In this document: positions 41,064 through 49,214 of the stretch, in pieces | How the letters are laid out: every line of letters starts with the position of its first letter | Position numbering within the stretch: the first letter of the stretch is position 1 | Made by a program: the position numbers and the translations under genes | Source of the DNA: Luethyella okanaganae | GTDB taxonomy: Bacteria > Actinomycetota > Actinomycetes > Actinomycetales > Microbacteriaceae | Direction: 5' to 3' | DNA: 64,000 nt | Assembly (NCBI RefSeq): GCF_042660285.1 | Contig: NZ_JBHSTP010000001.1 | Span: 310,001-374,000, forward strand | Notes under the pieces: generated by a model | What the model saw: only the letters and a program-made list of their open reading frames with translations | What the model was told of the DNA's origin: nothing | Databases searched by the model: none

Positions 41064-43106
41064 ATGAGCGCTGTGCCTGAATCGACTATTCGTCGATCGG
41101 TGCAACGCCTGAGGGATGGCTATCGTCGTATCGTCCTGCCCACTGCGCTCGGTCTCCCGAACTGGCGTGTCCTCACCTGGTTCCCGATCCTGGCGGCAGC
41201 GGGGAGTCTCGTGCTCATCGTCCTCGGCTGGAGTGGCACCTCCTCGGGAGCGCACTGGTTCTCGCTGGGAATCGGCGACGACCCCCGGTTGATCCTCGGA
41301 ACTCCGAGGGGGATCCGATCGGATGAATGGCTGGTTCAGCAAGGCTGGGTCGTCTCGCAGTCGTACCGTGGCTATCCTTCGACGAACGAGATGTTCCCCG
41401 GTGGCACGGACATGACGGTGCTCAATGAGCTTCCCTCCTGGGACTGGTCGTCCGTCTTCCGCCCGCATCTCTGGGGCTACCTCTTCTTCGGGCTGACATC
41501 CGGCATGGCCTGGCATTGGTGGATTCCGGCGCTGGCCCTCGTCTCGGCCTGTTATGTGTTCGTCGTCACGCTCCTCCCGCGGCGGCCGCTGACGGCTGCC
41601 TTCCTCGCGGTCGCACTCTTCTTCACCCCCTTTCTCCAGTGGTGGTTCACGCCGAGCTCGCTCTGGTCGGCGGCTTGGCCGCTCCTCGCGATGGCAGGCA
41701 CCGTGTGGATCCTCGTAGACACCCGACGCTGGACCCGGTTCCTCTGGGCTGGGATTGTCGGCTATACCGCCGTCACCCTCGTCATGGGGCTTTACGTCCC
41801 CTACATCCTGCCTGGGCTGTTCGCCTACCTGGCGTTCGCGATTGGCTACCTCCTCATGGTCGCACCGTGGCGACACGGTGGATTCCGAGCCACCTGGCTG
41901 CGTCTCGCTCCGCTGGTGGTGGCCGGAGTCGCCGCCCTTGGAGTCACCCTCGTGTGGGTGATCACCCGGATCGGAACCTTCGGCGCCATCATGTCGACCG
42001 TCTATCCTGGGCAGCGCTCCGAGCCGACAGGATCCGTGTTCCTCAAAGATCCCTTCCTCCTTGGCATTCTCGGTGCCCCCTGGAACCAGGCTTTGAAGGG
42101 GGAGTCCGGCACGACCGTCCTTGGGCTCAATTCCTCCGAAGGCTCTTCGGTGCTTCTGCTCAGCGTTTTCCTCCTTCCTGGTCTCCTCGTGCTGGCTCTC
42201 GCCACTCTGCGACGAGGTCGCAGGACCGACTGGGTGGCCTTGTGCGTCCTCGCATATTTCGCCATTGCGCTTGCGTATCTGTTCGTGCCCGGTTGGGACG
42301 CGATCGCCCACGTCCTCCAGTTCGACCGTGTGCCACCCGAGCGCTTCCGAATACTCTTCGTCGTCCTGGCGCCGATCATCGCCGTGCTGACGATCAAACG
42401 AGTCGATAGTGCCTCCGGGAAGCGCGCCTGGCTCCTCGGTCTGCTGTCGGCGTCGGGTGCGGGGCTTCTCATCGGCTATGCCTGGTATCGCATCAAGACG
42501 CTGCAACCCGAGCTCTTCGCACTGGCACCGACCTGGAAGGTCATCGCCGTGCTCGTGGTTGTGGCGACCGCGCTGTTCTTCGTCCGACGCGGTGTCACGG
42601 TGGCTGCGGCCTGCATCGCCCTCGCGACCGTTCTCATAGGCTGGGGGGTGAATCCGATCTATCGAGGCGTGTTCGATTTGAGAGCGACCACAGCCGGTCA
42701 GACGATCGATTCCATCGACGACGCCGACCCCGGCGTCTGGGTCGGCGTCGGATCCCATGAAGCGATGGCGTTGCTGATGGAGTCCGATGTGGAGTCTCTG
42801 AGCGGGGTGCAGACGTATCCTTCGCGCGAGATGTGGGAGCTCGTCGATCCTCAGGACCGTTTCGAGGAGCAGTGGAACCGTCTGGGGCACGTGCAGTGGA
42901 ACTTTGCACCCGGCGAGCCGACGATCCAGAACCCGCAGCCCGACGTGATCGCGGTCACATTCGACCCGTGCTCGACCTTCGCGCAGGAGAATGTCGACTA
43001 TGTGGCCTCCGTTGTGGTTCCGGAGTCAAGCAGTTGCCTCGTCGAGCGCGCGTTCGTGCAACAGGGCCAGCTCCCGCTCCACATCTACGAGGTCGTGCCG
43101 CGCTGA
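41064..43106 (+). CDS. Polytopic membrane protein, GT-C-like (tandem copy 2)
   Basis: A 680-residue paralogue of the preceding product, with the same helices and the same loop motif GIRSDEWLVQQGWVVSQS (Asp87-Glu88). It shares MFPGGTDMTVLNELPSWDWSS, FRPHLWGYLFFGLTSG and the exported tail with TFDPCSTFAQENVDYV plus a second Cys (SSCLVE). The two copies differ enough, mostly in the middle helices, to have separate substrates. GGGAGA lies about eight bases before the ATG. The 132-bp gap after copy 1 holds no gene. By context I infer extracytoplasmic glycosyl transfer; biochemical proof is absent. Confidence 0.7.
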   Translation: MSAVPESTIRRSVQRLRDGYRRIVLPTALGLPNWRVLTWFPILAAAGSLVLIVLGWSGTSSGAHWFSLGIGDDPRLILGTPRGIRSDEWLVQQGWVVSQSYRGYPSTNEMFPGGTDMTVLNELPSWDWSSVFRPHLWGYLFFGLTSGMAWHWWIPALALVSACYVFVVTLLPRRPLTAAFLAVALFFTPFLQWWFTPSSLWSAAWPLLAMAGTVWILVDTRRWTRFLWAGIVGYTAVTLVMGLYVPYILPGLFAYLAFAIGYLLMVAPWRHGGFRATWLRLAPLVVAGVAALGVTLVWVITRIGTFGAIMSTVYPGQRSEPTGSVFLKDPFLLGILGAPWNQALKGESGTTVLGLNSSEGSSVLLLSVFLLPGLLVLALATLRRGRRTDWVALCVLAYFAIALAYLFVPGWDAIAHVLQFDRVPPERFRILFVVLAPIIAVLTIKRVDSASGKRAWLLGLLSASGAGLLIGYAWYRIKTLQPELFALAPTWKVIAVLVVVATALFFVRRGVTVAAACIALATVLIGWGVNPIYRGVFDLRATTAGQTIDSIDDADPGVWVGVGSHEAMALLMESDVESLSGVQTYPSREMWELVDPQDRFEEQWNRLGHVQWNFAPGEPTIQNPQPDVIAVTFDPCSTFAQENVDYVASVVVPESSSCLVERAFVQQGQLPLHIYEVVPR

Positions 43107-43179
43107 GAGAGTCAAGGCCGGACGCTACGCTTGAAGAGGCGTGCGAGCGCACGCATACAGGAGACCAGGAAGAGTGGCG

Positions 43180-44301
43180 ATGACGGACCAACGCGGCGAC
43201 GCGGCAAGCTCGAGACCGCGGATCGTCGTGACGGGGGCCGGAGGGTTCCTCGGCTGGCACGTGCGAGCCGCCCTCGTGTCAGAAGGATTCGAACCGGTGG
43301 CGCTCGGTCTCGGCGAGGGTTTCGACCTCAGCCGGGCGGCACGCATGGTTTCCTCCGCCCAGAGCGTCATTCACCTCGCGGGCATGAACCGGGGCACGGA
43401 TCCGGAGGTCCACGACGGCAACATCCTCTTCGCGCGACAGTTGAGCGATGCGCTGGCTCTGGCGGACTCGTCACCACGCTCGCTGGTGTACGCCAATTCG
43501 GTTCAAGCCGACAACGATTCGCCCTATGGTCGTTCCAAGAGGGCTGCTGGTGACCTTCTCGCCGCCGAGACCGGTCTCCGCGGCGTTGTGTTCCGAGACG
43601 TTCTCCTGCCCAACATCTTCGGTGAACACGGTCGCCCGTTCTACAACTCCGTGGTAGCGACCTTCTGCCACCTCGTGGCGACGGGCGGGAGCCCGACGAT
43701 CGATCAGGACCGCTCGCTCACCCTCCTGCACGCGCAGAATGCCGCCGATCTTCTGATCGGCACCACCGAGGATCTCACTGCGATGACACGTGAGATCACG
43801 GTGAGCGGGGTGCTCGAGTCCATTCAGGGCATGGCGGCGCGGTACGCAGGAGGCGATGTCCCTGACATCACCGACCCGTTCGACCGCGACCTGTTCAACA
43901 CCTACCGATCCTTCCTCTTCGACGTTCGTCCGGCCATCCCGCTGCGGCGCCATGCCGACGCACGCGGGTCTTTCTTCGAGATCGTGCGTTCGCACGGCGG
44001 CCAGGGCCAGTCCTCGTTCTCGACGACGGTGCCTGGCATCAGTCGCGGTGATCATTTTCACCGGAGGAAGGTCGAGCGCTTCACGGTGCTCTCGGGCGAG
44101 GCCGTCATCTCGATCCGCCGCCTGTTCGGCGACGAGACCGTCGAGATCCCGGTGTCCGGCGCCGAGCCCGTCGCGGTCGACATGCCGACGATGTGGTCGC
44201 ACAAGATCACGAATACGGGCTCGAGCGAGCTTTACACCTCTTTCTGGGCGAACGACGTGTTCGACCCGGCATCACCCGATACGTTTCCGGAGGCTGTGTA
44301 A
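43180..44301 (+). CDS. capF: CapF/FnlB-type bifunctional enzyme: UDP-2-acetamido-2,6-dideoxy-hexulose epimerase/reductase
   Basis: A 373-residue two-domain enzyme. The N-terminal SDR domain (about 10-240) has IVVTGAGGFLGWHVRAAL, VIHLAGMNR, YANSVQADNDSPYGRSKRAAGDLL (Tyr-x3-Lys) and LPNIFGEHGRPFYNSVVATF. The C-terminal cupin domain (about 250-373) has RGSFFEIVRSHGGQGQ, GISRGDHFHRRKVERFTVL (HxH..E metal site) and MWSHKITNTG. This layout is that of S. aureus Cap5F and P. aeruginosa WbjC, step 2 of UDP-L-FucNAc synthesis. Steps 1 and 3 are the capE and capG genes next door. ATG 43180 is chosen; GTG 43174 is an alternative. Confidence 0.9.
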   Translation: MTDQRGDAASSRPRIVVTGAGGFLGWHVRAALVSEGFEPVALGLGEGFDLSRAARMVSSAQSVIHLAGMNRGTDPEVHDGNILFARQLSDALALADSSPRSLVYANSVQADNDSPYGRSKRAAGDLLAAETGLRGVVFRDVLLPNIFGEHGRPFYNSVVATFCHLVATGGSPTIDQDRSLTLLHAQNAADLLIGTTEDLTAMTREITVSGVLESIQGMAARYAGGDVPDITDPFDRDLFNTYRSFLFDVRPAIPLRRHADARGSFFEIVRSHGGQGQSSFSTTVPGISRGDHFHRRKVERFTVLSGEAVISIRRLFGDETVEIPVSGAEPVAVDMPTMWSHKITNTGSSELYTSFWANDVFDPASPDTFPEAV

Positions 44302-44304
44302 GTC

Positions 44305-45435
44305 ATGGTGAAGAGACTGAAAGTCATGACGGTGGTTGGCACGCGTCCCGAGATCATCCGTCTCGCCGCGACCATCAAGCGGCTGGATGCCTACACCGAG
44401 CACGTCCTGGTGCACACAGGCCAGAACTACGACTACGAACTCAACGAGGTGTTCTTCCTAGACCTCGGCCTGCGGAAGCCGGACCACTTCCTGGACGCCG
44501 ACACGACTTCGCTGGGCGCCGTGCTCGGCTCGGTGCTCAGCAAGGTCGAGACCGTCATCCTCGCGGAGAAGCCGGACGCGCTCGTCGTGCTCGGAGACAC
44601 GAATAGCTGCATCTCGGCGCTCATGGCCCGCCGTCTGAAAGTGCCGGTCTACCATATGGAGGCCGGAAACCGCTGCTTCGATGAGAACGTCCCCGAGGAG
44701 GTCAACCGTCGTCTCGTCGATCACGTTTCCGACTACAACCTCGTGTACACGGAGCACGCCCGACGCAATCTCCTCGCCGAGGGCATCCACCCGGCCAGGA
44801 TCCTCCTCACAGGTTCGCCGATGAAGGAGGTCCTCGACGCGAACGCGGACGCCATCGCCGCCAGCGACGTGCTCGCGCGTCAAGGACTCGAGCCACGCGG
44901 CTACTTCATGGTGAGCCTGCACCGCGAAGAGAACGTCGACAATCCGGAGCGTCTCCGTTCCGTGCTCGCCGGACTCGAAGCGGTCGCAGCCGAGTATGGC
45001 CTTCCCGTGCTCGTCTCGACGCACCCGCGCACACGGAAGCGTCTCGAAGCCCTCGGGGGCACTCTCCCAGAGAGTGTGGTGTTCCACGCCCCGTTCGGCT
45101 TTCACGACTACGTGAAGCTGCAGCAGGAGGCGAGACTCGTCCTCTCCGACAGCGGCACGATCAGCGAGGAGTCATCGATCCTCGGCTTCCCGGGGATATC
45201 GGTCCGTGACGCGATCGAACGTCCCGAAGCGATCGACACCGGGGTCACGATCACCTCGGGGGTCGAGGTGGAAGACATCCTCGATGCCGTGCGGATGACG
45301 CTCGAGGGGTTCGACGCAGACGGACCAGCCGCCGTGCCGTGGGAGTATGAGATCGCCGACGCATCCCGTCGCGCGGTGAACTTCATCCGTTCGACCGCGG
45401 GCACGCACCACGCGCGAGCCGGAATCCGCCGCTGA
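44305..45435 (+). CDS. capG: UDP-GlcNAc 2-epimerase family enzyme, CapG/FnlC type (makes UDP-L-FucNAc)
   Basis: A 376-residue non-hydrolysing 2-epimerase: MTVVGTRPEIIRLAATIK, LVHTGQNYDYELNEVFF, LVVLGDTNSCISAL, YHMEAGNRCFDENVPEEVNRRLVDH, VSLHREENVDNPERL, LSDSGTISEESSILGFP and the GVTITSGVEVEDI tail. WecB-type proteins share these, but the position between capF and capE argues that it epimerises UDP-N-acetyl-L-pneumosamine/talose form to UDP-L-FucNAc. It starts 3 bp after capF. A UDP-ManNAc-forming (WecB) role is the alternative. Confidence 0.88.
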   Translation: MVKRLKVMTVVGTRPEIIRLAATIKRLDAYTEHVLVHTGQNYDYELNEVFFLDLGLRKPDHFLDADTTSLGAVLGSVLSKVETVILAEKPDALVVLGDTNSCISALMARRLKVPVYHMEAGNRCFDENVPEEVNRRLVDHVSDYNLVYTEHARRNLLAEGIHPARILLTGSPMKEVLDANADAIAASDVLARQGLEPRGYFMVSLHREENVDNPERLRSVLAGLEAVAAEYGLPVLVSTHPRTRKRLEALGGTLPESVVFHAPFGFHDYVKLQQEARLVLSDSGTISEESSILGFPGISVRDAIERPEAIDTGVTITSGVEVEDILDAVRMTLEGFDADGPAAVPWEYEIADASRRAVNFIRSTAGTHHARAGIRR

Positions 45436-45516
45436 GATGCATACGCGTCGCTTATCCTGGGCGAGCGCGTCTATTCGCCGTTGGCGCGGCGCTCACATGG
45501 TTGCAGAGGTTTCTTG

Positions 45517-46701
45517 ATGCGGATTCTGTTCATTCACGAGGTGAACTACAGCAACAAAGTGATCTTCGAGATGCACGAGTTCCCCGAGATGCTCGCGTTG
45601 CGAGGCCATGAGATCTCCTTCTTCCATTTCCCAGAGCACCCCGATGTTCCCCGTCGTTCGCTGCGGACTCGACACGAGCGCATCCGTGGTCGGGTCTACC
45701 CGGAGGCGGAGATCGAGCTGATCACCCCTCCGACGCTCGGCGGGGGTGCCATGGAACGCTACATCGCGCCCCTCTGGAACCTGCCGTCTCTCCGTCGGGA
45801 GATCGTGCACGGCGGTTACGATGTCATCGTCCTCTACGCGGTTCCGACGTCCGGCTGGCAGACGGTCGGGCTGGCCAAGAAACACGGGATCCCCGTGATC
45901 TTCCGCGCGCTCGACGTCTCGCACCAGATTCGCGAGTCCCCGCTGTCCGGGCTCGTCCGCGCAGCCGAGAAGTACGTCTACCGTAACGTCTCTCTCCTCT
46001 CCGGCAACAATCCGGCGATGGTCGACTACTGCGTCGAGATCTCCGGTCGGACGGGACCGAGCCGGGTGAACGTGCCGCCGATCGACCTCGGCCACTTCGA
46101 GACGCCTGTCGAGGGCATCGACCGCGCGGCTGTCGGTCTCCGTGCGGAGGATCGGGTCGTGCTGTACATGGGCAGCTTTTTCAGCTTCTCCGGTCTCGAT
46201 GTCGCGCTCCGGCGCTTCTCGGAAGAGTTCGACGAGCACCCGGATCTCCGGATCGTCCTCGTCGGTGGAGGCGAACTCGATGGTGCCCTTCGTGCGATCG
46301 TCGCAGAGCTCGGCATCGAGGATCGTGTCATCTTCACGGGCGTGGTTTCCTACACGGATCTTCCGTCCTACCTCAAGCTCGCTGACGTCGCGATCAATCC
46401 TTTCGTTCCGCAGCTGCTCACGCACGTCGCGCTCCCGCACAAGATCCTGCAGTACATGGCGTCCGGTATCCCGACGGTCTCCACCTCTCTGGGCGGAATC
46501 CGCGGTCTCCTCGGCGACGACTCAGGAGTTATCTGGGGTGCCGGCCCCGAAGAGGTCGCGGAGCTCGCGACGCGGCTTGCCTATGCGGAATCTGCGGAGC
46601 GCTCGGCGATCGCCGAGAGGCAGCTCGCGAGCATCGCGGCGACGTTCTCCAAGGAGGACTCGGTGGCCTCTTTAGAAGAGGCGATGAACACTGTGCGATA
46701 G
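45517..46701 (+). CDS. Glycosyltransferase family 4, candidate L-FucNAc transferase (WbuB-like)
   Basis: A 394-residue GT-B enzyme: MRILFIHEVNYSNKVIFEMHEFPEMLALRGHEISFFH, VIFRALDVSHQIRESPL, VNVPPIDLGHFETP, VLYMGSFFSFSGLDVALRRF, LRIVLVGGGELDGAL, VIFTGVVSYTDLPSYLKLADVAINPFVPQLLTHVALPHKILQYMASGIPTVST. Position inside the capF-capG-capE group makes it the likely user of UDP-L-FucNAc, as WbuB is in E. coli O26. That link is contextual. ATG 45517 is chosen over the upstream frame because MRILFIHE is the natural first strand. Confidence 0.82.
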   Translation: MRILFIHEVNYSNKVIFEMHEFPEMLALRGHEISFFHFPEHPDVPRRSLRTRHERIRGRVYPEAEIELITPPTLGGGAMERYIAPLWNLPSLRREIVHGGYDVIVLYAVPTSGWQTVGLAKKHGIPVIFRALDVSHQIRESPLSGLVRAAEKYVYRNVSLLSGNNPAMVDYCVEISGRTGPSRVNVPPIDLGHFETPVEGIDRAAVGLRAEDRVVLYMGSFFSFSGLDVALRRFSEEFDEHPDLRIVLVGGGELDGALRAIVAELGIEDRVIFTGVVSYTDLPSYLKLADVAINPFVPQLLTHVALPHKILQYMASGIPTVSTSLGGIRGLLGDDSGVIWGAGPEEVAELATRLAYAESAERSAIAERQLASIAATFSKEDSVASLEEAMNTVR

Positions 46702-46821
46702 CATGGAGGACGTTATTCAACCGGGAGCGGCGGCGGCGGCCACGGCCCCGATCGCAATCCGCCTCCTGTGATTCCGGCGCTAGAAGCGCGCTACGCAGGG
46801 CGGGTCGATGGAAGAGGGCAC

Positions 46822-47850
46822 ATGACGTCGAGGCAGATCGCTGGTTCCGTGGTGACGATCACGGGAGGAACGGGTTCCTTCGGTTCCACTATGGCGAAGT
46901 ATCTTCTCTCCCAGGACGTCGGCGAGATCCGTGTCTTCAGCCGCGACGAGTCCAAGCAGGACATGATGCGGCACGCTATAAAGGACAATCGGCTCAGTTT
47001 CTACCTCGGCGACGTGCGCGATCCCGCCAGCGTCGATCAGGTGATCCGCGGCACGGATCTCGTGTTCCACGCGGCGGCGCTCAAGCAGGTGCCGTCCTGC
47101 GAGTTCTTCCCGATGGAAGCTGTCGCCACGAACGTCATCGGAAGCTCGAACGTGGTCAAGTCCTCACTCGAGTACGGCGTGAAGTCCGTCGTATGCCTCA
47201 GCACCGACAAGGCCGTCTACCCCATCAACGCCATGGGCATGTCGAAGGCGCTCATGGAGAAGACGGCGATGGCACTCGCCCGCAACAACCTCGATTCGGA
47301 CACGGTCATCGCCGTCACCCGCTACGGCAACGTCATGTACTCGCGTGGCTCCGTGATCCCGCTCTTCATCAGCCAGCTCACGAACCGTATGCCCGTCACC
47401 GTGACGGATCCCCAGATGACTCGTTTCCTCATGTCGCTCTCCGAATCCGTCGACCTCGTCGAATACGCGTTCACTCAGGCGAGCACCGGGGATCTCTTCG
47501 TGCGCAAAGCCCCGGCGAGCACCGTCGAGACCCTTTTGCTTGCGGTGGCGTCCATCGTCGGCGTCGCGAACCCCGAGATCAACGTCATCGGCTCCCGCCA
47601 TGGCGAGAAGCTCTTCGAGTCGCTCCTCAGCACAGAAGAGACTGCTCACGCCGAAGATTGCGGTGGCTACTACAAAGTGCCGCTCGACACACGCAGCCTC
47701 GACTACCATCCGTATGTGGACGAAGGGGAGAGCCGCTCGGTCGCGGCGGATTCCTACACCTCGCACAACACCGAGCGCCTCGATGTCTCCCAGGTCGAGA
47801 GTCTCCTGCTCACTCTCCCCGAGATTCAGCAGTTCCTCGCGTCTCGCTGA
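46822..47850 (+). CDS. capE: UDP-GlcNAc 4,6-dehydratase / 5-epimerase, CapE/WbjB/FnlA type
   Basis: A 342-residue extended SDR enzyme, step 1 of UDP-L-FucNAc synthesis. NAD(P) motif TGGTGSFGSTMAKYLL (14-29). The active-site run CLSTDKAVYPINAMGMSK has Met138-x3-Lys142 in place of the usual Tyr-x3-Lys. This substitution is typical of CapE/WbjB and separates them from FlaA1/PseB, where a Tyr is kept. Later motifs: RYGNVMYSRGSVIPLF and ISQLTNRMPVTVTDPQMTRF. GAAGAGGG lies four bases before the ATG. A long hairpin ends the transcript (47887-47964). Confidence 0.9.
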   Translation: MTSRQIAGSVVTITGGTGSFGSTMAKYLLSQDVGEIRVFSRDESKQDMMRHAIKDNRLSFYLGDVRDPASVDQVIRGTDLVFHAAALKQVPSCEFFPMEAVATNVIGSSNVVKSSLEYGVKSVVCLSTDKAVYPINAMGMSKALMEKTAMALARNNLDSDTVIAVTRYGNVMYSRGSVIPLFISQLTNRMPVTVTDPQMTRFLMSLSESVDLVEYAFTQASTGDLFVRKAPASTVETLLLAVASIVGVANPEINVIGSRHGEKLFESLLSTEETAHAEDCGGYYKVPLDTRSLDYHPYVDEGESRSVAADSYTSHNTERLDVSQVESLLLTLPEIQQFLASR

Positions 47851-47886
47851 GCTTGCGGTCAACTCCCCGGGCTCGTTCCCTGTTCA

Positions 47887-47964
47887 CCGCGAGACTGCGT
47901 TTCCTCGAGACTGCGTGAATCGTCGAAAAGAGCCTTCTATACGACGATTCACGCAGTCTCGCGG
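47887..47964. terminator. Strong inverted repeat between convergent transcripts
   Basis: A 20-bp perfect stem: 47906-47925 pairs with 47942-47961 around a 16-base loop. A second copy of the left arm's start (CCGCGAGACTGCGT, 47887-47900) can instead pair with 47951-47964 (14 bp), so two alternative folds compete. It lies 36 bp after the capE stop and 44 bp before the DUF2304 stop on the other strand. Likely a bidirectional terminator or a repeated palindromic element; no T-run is present. Confidence 0.65.
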
Positions 47965-48007
47965 AGGGGGAAGCAGGAGGAGGGAGGGGTGTGTTCACGC
48001 AACCATG

Positions 48008-48388
48008 TCAGTGAGAGTCTTCGGCGGCTCGCCCGCCGAGAGCGCCTTCGAGTTCGCGGATCCGGAGGTCTTGCAGTGCGGACATCTCGGCGAGCGTACG
48101 GGTCTTGTTCTCCAGATCGGTGAGTTCCGAGCTGTGCTGGATGCACACCAGGAAGAGAATCGCAATGCTGACGAAGAACACGAGGTTCGTGGGCTGTCCG
48201 ACCCCGATGAGGGTAGCCGCCCAATCGAGGATCGATGGGAAGATCCCGATGATCAGGGCGAGGGAGCCTGCGATGAGCCACCATACTGCATGGCGTTCGC
48301 GAAGCCTGCGGCGGCGGAGCATCTCGATGACCACGCCGAGAGTTGTGAGTGCCGCGAGAATGCCGAAGACGTAGGAGGGTACGCTCAT
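48008..48388 (-). CDS. DUF2304 small membrane protein
   Basis: A 126-residue protein with three hydrophobic helices (VFGILAALTTLGVVIEML; HAVWWLIAGSLALIIGI; LVFFVSIAILFLVCI) and a C-terminal coiled coil (SSELTDLENKTRTLAEMSALQDLRIRELEGAL). DUF2304 proteins are usually coded next to a DPM1-like GT2 gene, as here: the DUF2304 ATG overlaps the GT2 stop (48385-48388). The role is unknown; a partner in making or flipping polyprenyl-phosphate sugar is plausible. Confidence 0.85.
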   Translation of the reverse strand: MSVPSYVFGILAALTTLGVVIEMLRRRRLRERHAVWWLIAGSLALIIGIFPSILDWAATLIGVGQPTNLVFFVSIAILFLVCIQHSSELTDLENKTRTLAEMSALQDLRIRELEGALGGRAAEDSH

Positions 48389-49119
48389 GGCTCAACTTTC
48401 ACCGTGAGAGTGCGAACGGGACGGACGGAAGCGAAGCCGAGAGCGAGGAATGCGCGGCCCAGATACAGGGCGGCTTTGAAAGGGTTGTGCGAGGGTGTGC
48501 CACCGGCACGAGGCCTCATGGCTACCGGAACTTGTCGGACGGCGCATCCCGCGCGGGATGCGATGACGAGTGCTTCGATCGTGTCTCCCAGATATTCCGC
48601 CGGGTAGTGGTCCGCGAAGAGCGCAACCGCCTTCGGCCCGCAGGCTTTGAATCCTGAAGTCGTGTCGGTCAGGGTTGTTCCGCTGGTGTGGCTGAGGATA
48701 CCGGCGAGCGCGCGCATCGCCCATCTGCGGGGCCCGCGCACCTCGTAGTCGCCTTCGCCGGCGAAGCGAGCTCCTATGGCGAGGTCGCATTCGCCCAGGC
48801 GCGAGAGAAGCTCCGGTACATTGCCGGGATCGTGTTGACCGTCGGAGTCGATCTGGACGACGTTGGCGTAGCCATTGGTCACAGCGTACTTGAAGCCGAG
48901 TCGCATAGCACCGCCGACGCCCAAATTGAAGGGGAGTTCTGCGACGGTCGCGCCTGCGTCTCGAGCAACGCGCGTCGTGTCATCCCGGGAACCGTCGTTC
49001 ACGACGAGGCAGTGTGCGCCCGGGAGCTTGCACAGTACTTCGCGCACGACATCCCCAACAGCCTCCTCCTCGTTGAACGCAGGCATGACGATGAGCGTTC
49101 GTTCGAGGTCGGTCGGCAT
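48385..49119 (-). CDS. DPM1-like glycosyltransferase family 2 (polyprenyl-phosphate sugar synthase type)
   Basis: A 244-residue soluble GT2 enzyme: TLIVMPAFNEEEAVGDVVREVL, CLVVNDGSRDDTTRVARDAGATV, FNLGVGGAMRLGFKYAV, VQIDSDGQHDPGNVPELLSRL (DSDGQHD, the dolichol/polyprenyl-P-mannose synthase motif), LAIGARFAGEGDY, GFKACGPKAVALF. Predicted to move mannose or glucose from a nucleotide sugar to polyprenyl phosphate on the inner membrane face. ATG 49119 is chosen; a GTG at 49149 would add ten residues. It forms a two-gene unit with DUF2304 and diverges from the flippase at 49215 (95 bp). Confidence 0.87.
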   Translation of the reverse strand: MPTDLERTLIVMPAFNEEEAVGDVVREVLCKLPGAHCLVVNDGSRDDTTRVARDAGATVAELPFNLGVGGAMRLGFKYAVTNGYANVVQIDSDGQHDPGNVPELLSRLGECDLAIGARFAGEGDYEVRGPRRWAMRALAGILSHTSGTTLTDTTSGFKACGPKAVALFADHYPAEYLGDTIEALVIASRAGCAVRQVPVAMRPRAGGTPSHNPFKAALYLGRAFLALGFASVRPVRTLTVKVEP

Positions 49120-49214
49120 GGCTTCGATCTTATCAACGAAGCTCGACACCCCGGCGCGGCTACACCCGGCGACTCTCGCTTCGCCTCGGGCCTGGCAGCG
49201 CCTAAGGTTATGGG

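Noticed and set aside
41043..42890. 615-codon minus open frame opposite GT-C-like copy 2
   Set aside because: Shadow frame with highly charged, low-complexity sequence.
46822..47850. PseB/FlaA1-type dehydratase (pseudaminic acid route) for the SDR gene
   Set aside because: Met replaces the catalytic Tyr and capF and capG neighbours define the L-FucNAc pathway.
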